From contig NZ_CP087719.1 of NCBI RefSeq assembly GCF_020991085.1, forward strand, positions 2,624,001 through 2,688,000: a DNA stretch of 64,000 nucleotides, given 5' to 3'. This stretch comes from Roseomonas sp. OT10. GTDB taxonomy: Bacteria; Pseudomonadota; Alphaproteobacteria; Acetobacterales; Acetobacteraceae. Every line of letters begins with the position of its first letter. The stretch's first letter is position 1. This document shows positions 9,382 through 17,372 of this stretch, in pieces. The notes below the pieces were generated by a model. It was given only the letters and a program-made list of their open reading frames with translations, did no database searches and was not told where the DNA came from. The position numbers and the translations under genes were made by a program.

Positions 9382-10113
9382 TCAGGGCTTCGTGGCCAGG
9401 GCCAGCACGGACCCGCCGGCCGGGAAGCGCGCCCCCAGCGCCGCGAGGCGCCGCTCGGCGGCGTCCACGGCGGCGAGGGCCGCATCCAGCCAGGGGGGGA
9501 AGGGGGCGACGTCGCTGGCCGCATCCTCGCGGGCGGCCAGCACCTTGCGCTGCACGACCATCAGCGGCAGCAGCAGGGAATTCCAGTAGCGCGTCTCGAT
9601 GCCGGCGAAGCCCGCCGCCGCCAGCAGCCCGCGCGCGCCCCGGGCGGTGTAGCGGCGGGCGTTGTGGACGCGGGTGTCGTGCGCCGAGCGCAGCCACTCG
9701 AAGGCGGGCAGGTTCAGCACCAGCAGCCCGCCCGGGGCCAGGACGCGGCGCAGCTCCGCCAGGGCCTCCGCCTCGGAGACGCCGCGGTGGCAGAGCACGT
9801 CCACCGAGACGACGGCGGCGAAGGCCCCGTCGGCGAAGGGCAGGCGGTTCACGTCGCCCCCCGCCACCGGCCGGCCGGACTTGGCGGCGGCCCGGGCGGC
9901 GGCGGCGGCATCGTATTCCAGCCCGACCAGCTCGACCCCCGGCAGGGCGGCGGCCAGCGCCCGCATCCCGCCGCCGGTGCCGCAGCCGGCATCCAGCACC
10001 CGCCCTGGCCGCGGGCGGGCGGCCAGGGTGGCGGCGAGGCGGGCGTGGACGGCGCGGTACCACCACATGCCGTCCTCGGCCGCGTCCATCAGGGCGTATT
10101 CGGCGGGTTCCAC
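9382..10113 (-). CDS. Class I SAM-dependent methyltransferase
   Basis: A protein of 243 residues starting with GTG. The SAM-binding motif I is RVLDAGCGTGGGMRAL (about 38-53), with acidic loop VGLEYDA, GDVNRLPF and the post-motif VLAPGGLLVLNLPAFEWL. The C-terminal part has the YWNSLLLPLMVVQRK pattern found in methyltransferases beside polyprenyl glycosyltransferases. It is first in a leftward operon with the glycosyltransferase and SMR genes, so it may methylate the sugar or lipid intermediate. The substrate is not known. Confidence 0.87.
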   Translation of the reverse strand: MEPAEYALMDAAEDGMWWYRAVHARLAATLAARPRPGRVLDAGCGTGGGMRALAAALPGVELVGLEYDAAAAARAAAKSGRPVAGGDVNRLPFADGAFAAVVSVDVLCHRGVSEAEALAELRRVLAPGGLLVLNLPAFEWLRSAHDTRVHNARRYTARGARGLLAAAGFAGIETRYWNSLLLPLMVVQRKVLAAREDAASDVAPFPPWLDAALAAVDAAERRLAALGARFPAGGSVLALATKP

Positions 10114-10262
10114 GGCTGGGGTGGTTACGGCCCGGTCACGGCGGCCGCAAGGCTGCGGAAAGGCGCCGGAAAGGCGGACTCGCCTAGTCTCCGCCGCATT
10201 CCTCTGGCAATCACACCATTCGCTCCGCCCTGCCTCCCGCGGCGGGCACGCCCCACCGGACG

Positions 10263-11849
10263 ATGAACGCCCCTACCCCCCCGCCGACCGCCGCCCCGTC
10301 GCTGACCATGTCCCGCCCCGCCCTGCCCTCGCTGCGGGTCCGGCTGCTGCGGATCGCCGTCTGGCTGCCCGCTTTGATGTTCCTGGCGACGGTGCTCTCG
10401 CCGCCGCTGAACCATGACGTCGCGGCGGTGCTGAACTTCTCGCAGCGCTGGCTGGCCGGGGAGCGTCTCTACTCCGACCTGATCGACGTCAACCCGCCGC
10501 TGATCTTCGTCCTCAACCTGGTGCCCGCGGCCATCGCCGAATGGACGCCGCTGGACGGGGTGCAGTCGCTGCAGCTCTGCCTGCTGCTGGTGGCCGCCAC
10601 TTCCTGGTGGCTCTGCCACCGGCTGCGGCGCGACCGGGCGGAGGGCGAGGTCGAGCGGGCGGTGCTGAACGTGCTGATCCCGCTGGCCCTGGTGATCACC
10701 GGCTACGATTTCGGCCAGCGCGAGGTGATCATGGCCACCTGTGCCCTGCCCTACTGCGTCCTGGCGGCGCGGCGGATGGAGGGGCAGCGCACCGGCCCGG
10801 GGCTGCGACTCGGCACCACCATCCTGGCGGCGGTGGGCTTCGCGCTGAAGCCGCATTTCCTGGCCGTGCCGGCGCTGGTGGAGCTGGCCGTGCTGGTCCG
10901 ACGCGGCCCGCGGCGGGCGCTGCGCGATGCCGCGCCCTGGCTGATGGCGGCGGTCTGGGTGCTCTACCTGGCGGCGATCCCGACCCTCTTCCCCGACTAC
11001 TTCGGCCATGTCGTGCCGCTGGTCTGGCAATACTACCTGGACCTGGGCGGGCAGAGCGCCTGGCACGTCCTCGTCACCGAGGACATGGGCGCGGCGACCT
11101 TGTTCCTGCTGGTGCTGCTGCCGGCGGCGCTGCGCCGCGGCGCCGGCACGCTCGCCGTGGCGCTGGCCATGGCGGCCTGCGGCGCCTTCGCCTCCGCCTG
11201 GGTGCAGCACAAGGGCTGGACCTACCACGTCGCCCCGATCCTGATGCTCGGCGGCGTCCTGGCCGGCCTGCTGGCGGCGCGCTGGGCCGACGCGGCCCTG
11301 CCTCCGGGCCGGGCGCACCGCTCCGCCCCCGCGCTGGCGCTGCTGGCGGCGCTGGGGCTGACCCTCTTCGCCGTCCGCGGCGGCGAGGCGCCCTTCCGCG
11401 AGCTGCAGTTCGAGGGCACCAAGGCCGGCCGGCTGACCGCCTGGCTGAAGCGGGAGGCCTTCGGCGAGCGGCTGCTGATCATCACGCCCGACATCTTCCC
11501 GGTCTATCCGGCGCTGAACTACGCCCAGGCGCAGTCGACGCTGCGGACCATGAACATGTGGCTGCTGCAGGGCGTGTACCGCGAATGCCCCGCCGGCGGC
11601 GCGCGCTACCGCGAGCCCTGGGAGATGAGCCGGGCGGAGTTCTTCGTCTACCGCACCGTGGCGGAGGACTTCGCCCGCGCCCCGCCGGCGGCGGTGCTGA
11701 TCACGCGCCACCCGGGCATCCCCTGGTGCAACGGCGAGTTCGACTTCATCGAATACTTCTCCCGCCACCCCCTCTTCGCCGCGACCTGGGCGCACTACCA
11801 CCAGGAAGGCGAGATCGAGGGCTACAAGCTGTACGTCCGGGAGGATTGA
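10263..11849 (+). CDS. GT-C-like membrane protein (GT39/PMT-like glycosyltransferase candidate)
   Basis: A protein of 528 residues with about ten to eleven membrane helices, for example LRIAVWLPALMFLATVLS, LLLVAATSWWL and LALVITGYDFGQREVIMA. The first outer loop (NHDVAAVLNFSQRWLAGERL, then DVNPPLIFVLN) resembles the first catalytic loop of lipid-linked-sugar glycosyltransferases of the GT39/GT83 type. A soluble C-terminal domain (ERLLIITPDIFPVYPALNYA) follows. It is divergent from the methyltransferase/glycosyltransferase/SMR operon, across 149 bp. The catalytic role is inference from topology and context. Confidence 0.72.
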   Translation: MNAPTPPPTAAPSLTMSRPALPSLRVRLLRIAVWLPALMFLATVLSPPLNHDVAAVLNFSQRWLAGERLYSDLIDVNPPLIFVLNLVPAAIAEWTPLDGVQSLQLCLLLVAATSWWLCHRLRRDRAEGEVERAVLNVLIPLALVITGYDFGQREVIMATCALPYCVLAARRMEGQRTGPGLRLGTTILAAVGFALKPHFLAVPALVELAVLVRRGPRRALRDAAPWLMAAVWVLYLAAIPTLFPDYFGHVVPLVWQYYLDLGGQSAWHVLVTEDMGAATLFLLVLLPAALRRGAGTLAVALAMAACGAFASAWVQHKGWTYHVAPILMLGGVLAGLLAARWADAALPPGRAHRSAPALALLAALGLTLFAVRGGEAPFRELQFEGTKAGRLTAWLKREAFGERLLIITPDIFPVYPALNYAQAQSTLRTMNMWLLQGVYRECPAGGARYREPWEMSRAEFFVYRTVAEDFARAPPAAVLITRHPGIPWCNGEFDFIEYFSRHPLFAATWAHYHQEGEIEGYKLYVRED

Positions 11850-11891
11850 TGCGTCGCCCCAGGGACACGCGCCGGCCGAAAGACGCCGGGC

Positions 11892-12932
11892 GTGGCTGAC
11901 CGAGAACGGGGCGCCCCGCCGGGGCCTTCCGCCGCACCGCCGCCAGGTCCCGCCGGGCGGGCCGCCACCCCGGCAGCTCCCGCCTCGGCAGGCCCCACCC
12001 TGCCAGCCGAGGACACGCTGCGCGGCATCGGCCTGATCGCCTTCGCCTATTTCGTCACCTCCTGTTCCGACGCCGCGATGAAGTGGGCCCTCCCCGAGAT
12101 CGGGGAGGCGATGGCGATGGCGTGGCGCGGGCTGTTCGGCGCCCTCTCCGTGGCCGCTGCCGCCCGGCTGGCGCGGCGCAGCCGGGCGGGGAAGCTGCGG
12201 CTGCGCCCGGTGAACGCGCCGCTGGTCTTCTGGCGCAGCGGGCTGAACTGCCTCGTCACGCTGGGCTTCTACATCGCCTGGCACCGCGGCATGGCGCTCG
12301 CCGACACCTATGCCGTCTCCTCCACCACGCCGCTGGTGATGACGCTGCTGGCCATCCCCCTGCTGGGCGAGCAGGTGGGGTGGCGGCGCTGGACCAGCAC
12401 CGGCATCGGCTTCCTGGGCGTGCTGTTCATGCTCCAGCCGGGCGGCGCGCTCTGGCGCTGGGAGGTGGCGATGGTGCTGGGCACCATCGGCATCCTGGCG
12501 CTGACCCGGATCTGGACCCGGACCCTCGCGCGCACCGATTCCGCCGCCACCGTCGCGTTCTGGGTGATGGCGGCGCAGGTCCCGGGCGGGTTGCTGATGC
12601 TGCCCTTCTTCCCGCCCGCGCACGCGCTGCCGGCGCCCGGCACGATGCTCGTGCTGGTGCTGCTGGGCAGCGCGCACGGCATGGCGCACCTGCTCTTCTC
12701 GCGCGCCTTCGCCCTGGCGCCGGTCAGCGTGCTGGCCCCGTTCGAGTACACCCCGCTGCTCTGGGGCGTGCTGCTGGGGCTGCTGATCTGGGGCGACCGC
12801 CCGGCCGCCACGACCCTGGCCGGGGCGGCGGTCGTGGCGGCGGCCGGGCTGTACAACCTGCACCGCGAACGGCTGCGCGCCCGCGAGCGGATGCGCGCCT
12901 CGGCCGCCCGGGCGGTGGAGACGCCGCCATGA
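11892..12932 (+). CDS. EamA/DMT family transporter
   Basis: A protein of about 346 residues starting with GTG. A disordered Pro/Ala-rich head of roughly 40 residues is followed by ten membrane helices in two EamA repeats (for example LIAFAYFVTSCSDAAMKWAL and LLWGVLLGLLIWGDRP). The family pattern of the fourth and fifth helices, YAVSSTTPLVMTLLAIPLLGE, is present. Substrates in this family are metabolites or drugs and cannot be predicted. Its stop overlaps the start of the next transporter (ATGA), so the two are translated together. The start is uncertain because of the unusual N-terminal head. Confidence 0.83.
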   Translation: MADRERGAPPGPSAAPPPGPAGRAATPAAPASAGPTLPAEDTLRGIGLIAFAYFVTSCSDAAMKWALPEIGEAMAMAWRGLFGALSVAAAARLARRSRAGKLRLRPVNAPLVFWRSGLNCLVTLGFYIAWHRGMALADTYAVSSTTPLVMTLLAIPLLGEQVGWRRWTSTGIGFLGVLFMLQPGGALWRWEVAMVLGTIGILALTRIWTRTLARTDSAATVAFWVMAAQVPGGLLMLPFFPPAHALPAPGTMLVLVLLGSAHGMAHLLFSRAFALAPVSVLAPFEYTPLLWGVLLGLLIWGDRPAATTLAGAAVVAAAGLYNLHRERLRARERMRASAARAVETPP

Positions 12933-13831
12933 CCGACCCCCCGCCCCGTCCCGCCATGCGGCACGACATCCGGCGCGGCGCGCTGCTGATGCTCGGGGCC
13001 ACGCTGACGCTGACGCTGATGGGGGCGCTGGTGAAGCTGCTTTCCGCCCGTATCCCCTTCCTGGAGCTGATGGTCTTCCGCAACATGCTGGCCCTGCCGG
13101 TGGTGCTGGCGATCGCCGCCACCCGGCCCGGGGGGGTGAGGCTGCGGACGAAGCGGCCGCTCGGGCATCTGGTGCGGGCGCTGACCGGCCTGTGCGGGAT
13201 GGGGCTGTCCTTCTACACCCTCACCCTGCTGCCGCTGGCCGACCAGACGGTGCTCTCCTACACCCAGCCGCTCTTCGTCATCCTGCTCGCCATCCCCTTC
13301 CTGGGGGAGCGGCCGGGGCCACGCCGCTGGGTGGCGGTGCTGACGGGCTTCGCGGGGGTCATGGTGGTGGCGCTCGGCCAGGGCGCCCTCGGCGGCGGGT
13401 CGGCGCCGGCCTGGGCCTATTTCCTCGCCGCGGCGCAGGGGGCGGTGGCGGCGACGACCGTGCTGATGGTCCGCCAGCTCTCCGGCACGGAGACCAGCAC
13501 GACCATCGTGCTGTGGCAGTCCATGCTGATGACCGCGATCACGGCCACCATGCTGCCCTTCGTCTGGGTCCCCCCGACCGGCCAGGAATGGCTGCTGCTG
13601 CTGATCATGGGCCTGCTGGGCGGGCTGGGCCAGGTGCTGCTGACGGAGGCCTTCGCCTCCGCGCTGGTCTCGGCGCTCGGCGCCTATTCCTACAGCGGGC
13701 TGATCTGGGCGATGCTGATCGGGCTGCTCGTCTTCGGCGACGCGCCGGGGCTGGCGATGCTGGGTGGCGCGGCGCTGATCGTGGCGGCCGGGCTGGTGGT
13801 GCTGCGTGGCGAGGGGCGGAAGCAGGCATGA
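12929..13831 (+). CDS. EamA/DMT family transporter
   Basis: A protein of 300 residues with ten membrane helices and two EamA repeats. The typical block TVLSYTQPLFVILLAIPFLG is followed by GERPGPRRWVAVLTGFAGVM. It starts inside the stop of the preceding EamA gene (ATGA) and ends with an ATGA overlap into the MBL hydrolase gene, so three genes form a coupled operon. It is a paralogue of its neighbour but clearly diverged. The two may act as separate exporters or as a pair. Confidence 0.9.
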   Translation: MTDPPPRPAMRHDIRRGALLMLGATLTLTLMGALVKLLSARIPFLELMVFRNMLALPVVLAIAATRPGGVRLRTKRPLGHLVRALTGLCGMGLSFYTLTLLPLADQTVLSYTQPLFVILLAIPFLGERPGPRRWVAVLTGFAGVMVVALGQGALGGGSAPAWAYFLAAAQGAVAATTVLMVRQLSGTETSTTIVLWQSMLMTAITATMLPFVWVPPTGQEWLLLLIMGLLGGLGQVLLTEAFASALVSALGAYSYSGLIWAMLIGLLVFGDAPGLAMLGGAALIVAAGLVVLRGEGRKQA

Positions 13832-14730
13832 GCGGCGGTTCCCCCTTCCCCGTCGGGCCCATCCCCTTCCGGCGCGACGACCCGCTGCCCCCCGGCCAGG
13901 CGGTGGAGGTCGCGCCGGGCGTGCGCCGCCTGCTCTGCGACAACCCCGGTCCCTTCACCTTCCGCGGCACCAACAGCTGGATCGTCGGACGCGGCCGGGT
14001 GGCGGTGATCGACCCCGGCCCCGCCGACCCGCGGCAGACCGAGGCCATCCTGCGCGCCACGGCGGGCGAGCGGATCGTGCGGATCGTGATCACCCACACG
14101 CACCGGGACCACTCCCCCGGCGCCGCGGCGCTGTCGCGGGCGACCGGCGCGCCGACCGCGGGCTTCGGCCCGCATCTCACCCCGGCCGAGGCCGGGGGCG
14201 AGGGCGGCGACCACGGCTTCACCCCGGACGAGCGCCTGCCCGACGGCGCCGGCATCGAGGGGGATGACTGGCGGCTGACCGCCCTGCACACGCCCGGGCA
14301 TTGCGCCAACCACCTCTGCCTGGCGCTGGAGGGGAGCGGCCTGCTGTTCAGCGGCGATCACGTGATGGGCTGGTCCACCAGCGTGGTCTCGCCCCCCGAT
14401 GGCGACATGGCGGACTACATGGCCTCGCTCGGCCGGCTGGCGGGGCGGGACGACCGCGTCCTGCTCCCCGGCCATGGCCCGACCGTGGAGGAGCCCGCGC
14501 CCTTCCTCGCCGCCCTGGCCGCGCATCGGCGCGAGCGGGAGGAGCGGGTGCTGGAGGCGTTGCGGGCGGCACGGCTGGCGACGGCGGCCTCCCTGGTCCC
14601 GGCGGTCTATGGCCCGGAACTCGACCCGCGGCTGGTGGGCGGGGCGGCCCGCAGCCTGCTCGCCCACCTGATCAAGCTGGAGCGCGAGGGGGCGGCCCGG
14701 CGCGAGGGCGAGGGCTTCTCCGCCGCCTGA
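13828..14730 (+). CDS. MBL-fold metallo-hydrolase (LACTB2-like)
   Basis: A protein of 300 residues with the metallo-beta-lactamase motifs: THTHRDHSPGAA (HxHxDH), LHTPGHCANHLCL (third metal histidine), FSGDHVMGW (bridging Asp) and LLPGHGP (last His). The C-terminal helical part resembles the LACTB2 winged-helix tail. FRGTNSWIVGRGRVAVIDPG is the usual family opening. It is likely a cytoplasmic hydrolase of esters, thioesters or RNA; the substrate is unknown. It is translationally coupled to the upstream DMT gene by an ATGA overlap. Confidence 0.9.
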   Translation: MSGGSPFPVGPIPFRRDDPLPPGQAVEVAPGVRRLLCDNPGPFTFRGTNSWIVGRGRVAVIDPGPADPRQTEAILRATAGERIVRIVITHTHRDHSPGAAALSRATGAPTAGFGPHLTPAEAGGEGGDHGFTPDERLPDGAGIEGDDWRLTALHTPGHCANHLCLALEGSGLLFSGDHVMGWSTSVVSPPDGDMADYMASLGRLAGRDDRVLLPGHGPTVEEPAPFLAALAAHRREREERVLEALRAARLATAASLVPAVYGPELDPRLVGGAARSLLAHLIKLEREGAARREGEGFSAA

Positions 14731-14778
14731 CGGCGGCCGGATTGCCCCGAATCCCGCCAGCGGCTACCCGCATGGCCC

Positions 14779-15744
14779 ATGCAGGCCTCCACACCGCGCG
14801 ATCCCACCGAAGCCCTGCGGCCGCAGCGCAAGGGGCGTGGCATGCCGCTGCGCTTCCGCACCGCCCTGCCCGGCGTCGCCTTCCGCGACGTGCTGGGTCC
14901 CCGGGCGCTGGGCGGGCGGCTCCGGGCGGTGCGCCGGCTGACCCTCTGCGTGCTCTGGACCCTGGTGGCCATCCCCGTCCAGGCGGTGCTGCTGCTGCTG
15001 CCCGGCCGCGCCAAGATCCGCTTCGCGCGGCTCTACTGGCGCGGGATGCAGATCCTGTTCGGGCTGCGGGTCAGCGTGGTCGGCGCCGCGCCGGCCGGGC
15101 CGCGCAGCCTCTACCTCGCCAACCATTCCTCCTGGCTCGACATCCTCGTCCTGGGCGGGACGCTGGAAGCCTGCTTCGTGGCCAAGGCCGAGGTCGGGCG
15201 CTGGCCGATGATCGGGATCGTCGCCAAGCTGGGGCGGACGGTTTTCGTCAGCCGCGCGCGTGGCCGCACCGGCAGCGAGGCGGTGGAGATGCGCGAACGG
15301 CTGGAGGCCGGCGACAGCCTGATCCTCTTCCCGGAGGGGACCAGCAGCGACGGCACGCGCGTCCTGCCGTTCCGCTCCTCCTTCCTCGCCGTGGCGAACG
15401 CCGCCGCGATGGTGCAGCCCATCTCCGTCGGCTACGACCAGCTCGGCTACCTGCCGACCGGGCGGCGGGAGCGGCCGCTCTTCGCCTGGTATGGCGACAT
15501 GGATATCGGCAGCCACGCATGGCGCCTGGCGCGCCATGCCGGCGCCCACGTGACCGTCGTGGTGCACGAGGCGGTCAGCCCGGCCGAGGTCCCCGACCGC
15601 AAGACACTCTCCGCCGCCGCGCAGACGGTGGTGGCGACCGGGGCCGCCACCCTGCGTCAGAACCGCAGGCCAGAGGCGCTGGCGCTGCGGCTGCCGACGG
15701 GGCGGGCGCGGCCGCAGCGCGGGGCGGATTCGCCGGCCGACTGA
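14779..15744 (+). CDS. plsC: 1-acyl-sn-glycerol-3-phosphate acyltransferase (PlsC family)
   Basis: A protein of up to 321 residues. One membrane helix (LTLCVLWTLVAIPVQAVLLLL) precedes the acyltransferase domain with the NHSSWLD motif (HX4D), then KAEVGRWPMIG and the FPEGTSSDGTRVLPFRSSF substrate block. The protein would transfer an acyl group to lysophosphatidic acid at the inner membrane; related lyso-ornithine-lipid acyltransferases (OlsA) look alike and cannot be excluded. An internal ATG at 14842 (MPLRFRT) could be the true start. The repeat copy B begins five bases after its stop. Confidence 0.87.
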   Translation: MQASTPRDPTEALRPQRKGRGMPLRFRTALPGVAFRDVLGPRALGGRLRAVRRLTLCVLWTLVAIPVQAVLLLLPGRAKIRFARLYWRGMQILFGLRVSVVGAAPAGPRSLYLANHSSWLDILVLGGTLEACFVAKAEVGRWPMIGIVAKLGRTVFVSRARGRTGSEAVEMRERLEAGDSLILFPEGTSSDGTRVLPFRSSFLAVANAAAMVQPISVGYDQLGYLPTGRRERPLFAWYGDMDIGSHAWRLARHAGAHVTVVVHEAVSPAEVPDRKTLSAAAQTVVATGAATLRQNRRPEALALRLPTGRARPQRGADSPAD

Positions 15745-15748
15745 TACG

Positions 15749-16154
15749 GACGGCGGGATGACCTGAACCTCGTGGTGCTGTGGTGTTCCGGCGGCGGACC
15801 GGGAGGGGACGCCGTCCCCTCCCAGACCCTCCCCTGCCGGGGCCACAAGCGGGCCCCGGTCCCCGCTGGGAGTCGGTTCTGTGCGGTGGGCGCCAGCCTG
15901 CGGGCTGATCCCTGACGGCACGCGGACAGGCGGGACTCCGAAGAAAGCTTTCAGAGGGCTTCAGCGAATGCTGCGGCCGTACCCGCCGAGGAGCATGGCT
16001 CCTCGGCGCTGTGACCCCGTCGCAGGCTGTCCCGCGGCAGCGCCCACCGGGTCCAGGGCCCGCAGGGTCCTGGCGGAGTGGGGGTACGGGGGCGAGGCAG
16101 AGTCTTGCCCCCGGGCCACGGGCACCAGTCCGCCAGACGTCAACCCATCACGCC
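15749..16154 (+). repeat. Dispersed hairpin-rich repeat, copy B
   Basis: About 405 bp filling the convergent gap between plsC and the pyruvyl transferase gene. It is in the same orientation as copy A and inverted relative to copy C. Two strong hairpins are visible: 15801-15823 (arms GGGAGGGGAC, loop GCC) and 15984-16008 (arms CGCCGAGGAGC, loop ATG). The central blocks are almost identical to the other copies, while the joining stretches vary. No gene is supported inside. Confidence 0.87.
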
Positions 16155-16204
16155 ACGCCTATGAGGGCAGCGCGTCTCTGGGGCGGGGTGCGTGCCGGCG
16201 GCCG

Positions 16205-17188
16205 TCAGGCGACCGGGGCGGGGTGGACCGTGGCCTTGAGTTCGCCGAGGCGCTGCATCATGCGCTCACGCAGTTCGCGCCGCACCGGCTCGGCGCTCAG
16301 CTGCGATGGCGAGCGGGCCAGCGCCTGCAACGCCTCGGCGGTGCGGCCCGGGCTGCAGCCCAGAAGCGGGCGGATCAGTGGAGAGCGCTTGATCACGCCC
16401 TTCAGCCGCGTCACCAGCGTGACCGGATCGTCTCCCGTCCGCTGATCGAAATGCGCCATGGCGTCATCGGCGCCGAAGCGCACGGTGCGGCCGAAGGGCG
16501 CGACCGGGCGCCCGAAGGCCAGGAGCGGCCCGGCATCGGGCGGCGGCACCAGGGTCAGCTCGAAGTCGGAGCCGAGCGAGAGCGTCCAGTCCACCCACTT
16601 GGTGACGGCGAAGTTCTTCGAAGTCGCGAAGGCGATCCAGGGGATGCCGTAGACATCGGCGAGGATCGCGCCGTGCAGCGATTCCGTCAGCACCAGCCTC
16701 GCGCCCGCGATCTTCGCGACGACGTCCTGCGGCGTGCCGCGCGGGTCGAGCAGGTCGTAGCCGGCGAGCTTCGTGGCCTCGGGCCAGCCCGGATGGTCCA
16801 GCGTCTCGAAATGCGGCACCACGAGCGTGCCGCCGCTGCCGGTGGCCGCCTTGGGGAAGCCCTCGACCAGCGGCGTCAGGATCGCGCCATCCGTGATCGC
16901 GCGATCCGCCTCCAGCCCGAGCAGCCGCGCGGAGATCGGACCGCGCACGCACCAGTACCGGACGTCCTTGTCGCTCCAGCCGGTGGGGCGGTCGTTGCCG
17001 ACGCCGGAGGAGAAGACGTGCAGCCGCTTGGGTTCGCAGGGCATGCCGATGATCGTGCCGATGCCCACGAAGCCATCCTCGGGCTCCACGTCTCCGTCGA
17101 ACAGTTGCGGCGCCAGTGCGGGCCAGAGCGCCGGATTCAGGTCGTCGCCGAAATTGGGCACGTGCTTGCGGTAGTAGACGAGTTTCAT
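16205..17188 (-). CDS. Polysaccharide pyruvyl transferase family protein
   Basis: A protein of 327 residues with the family marks NFGDDLNPAL near the N-terminus, an FVGIGTIIG strand, and the C-terminal-domain motif LTESLHGAILADVYGIPW. The start at 17188 has a GAGGGCTGTTT ribosome site. Members such as CsaB add a ketal-linked pyruvate to cell-wall or exopolysaccharide sugars; several relatives have other transfer functions. It stands alone between repeat copy B and a GMC oxidoreductase, with no polysaccharide locus nearby. Confidence 0.88.
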   Translation of the reverse strand: MKLVYYRKHVPNFGDDLNPALWPALAPQLFDGDVEPEDGFVGIGTIIGMPCEPKRLHVFSSGVGNDRPTGWSDKDVRYWCVRGPISARLLGLEADRAITDGAILTPLVEGFPKAATGSGGTLVVPHFETLDHPGWPEATKLAGYDLLDPRGTPQDVVAKIAGARLVLTESLHGAILADVYGIPWIAFATSKNFAVTKWVDWTLSLGSDFELTLVPPPDAGPLLAFGRPVAPFGRTVRFGADDAMAHFDQRTGDDPVTLVTRLKGVIKRSPLIRPLLGCSPGRTAEALQALARSPSQLSAEPVRRELRERMMQRLGELKATVHPAPVA

Positions 17189-17372
17189 AAACAGCCCTCG
17201 CAGGTGCCGGAGCCCGCCTGGGGCTCCCTGGTCTCGGTGCCGGGGCGCCCCGATGCGGGCAACCCGGTAGGGAGGCCGCCGGTGCGGCGTCGCGCGCCGG
17301 ACCGGAGCAAACCGGGCGGGACCCCATGGTCCTGACCGGCCGCAGAGGGCCCGTGCAGGGGCCTCGACGGGC

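Noticed and set aside
10125-12863. 912-codon open frame on the - strand
   Set aside because: Antisense of the GT-C-like and EamA genes; the product is Gln/Arg/His-rich and matches no family.
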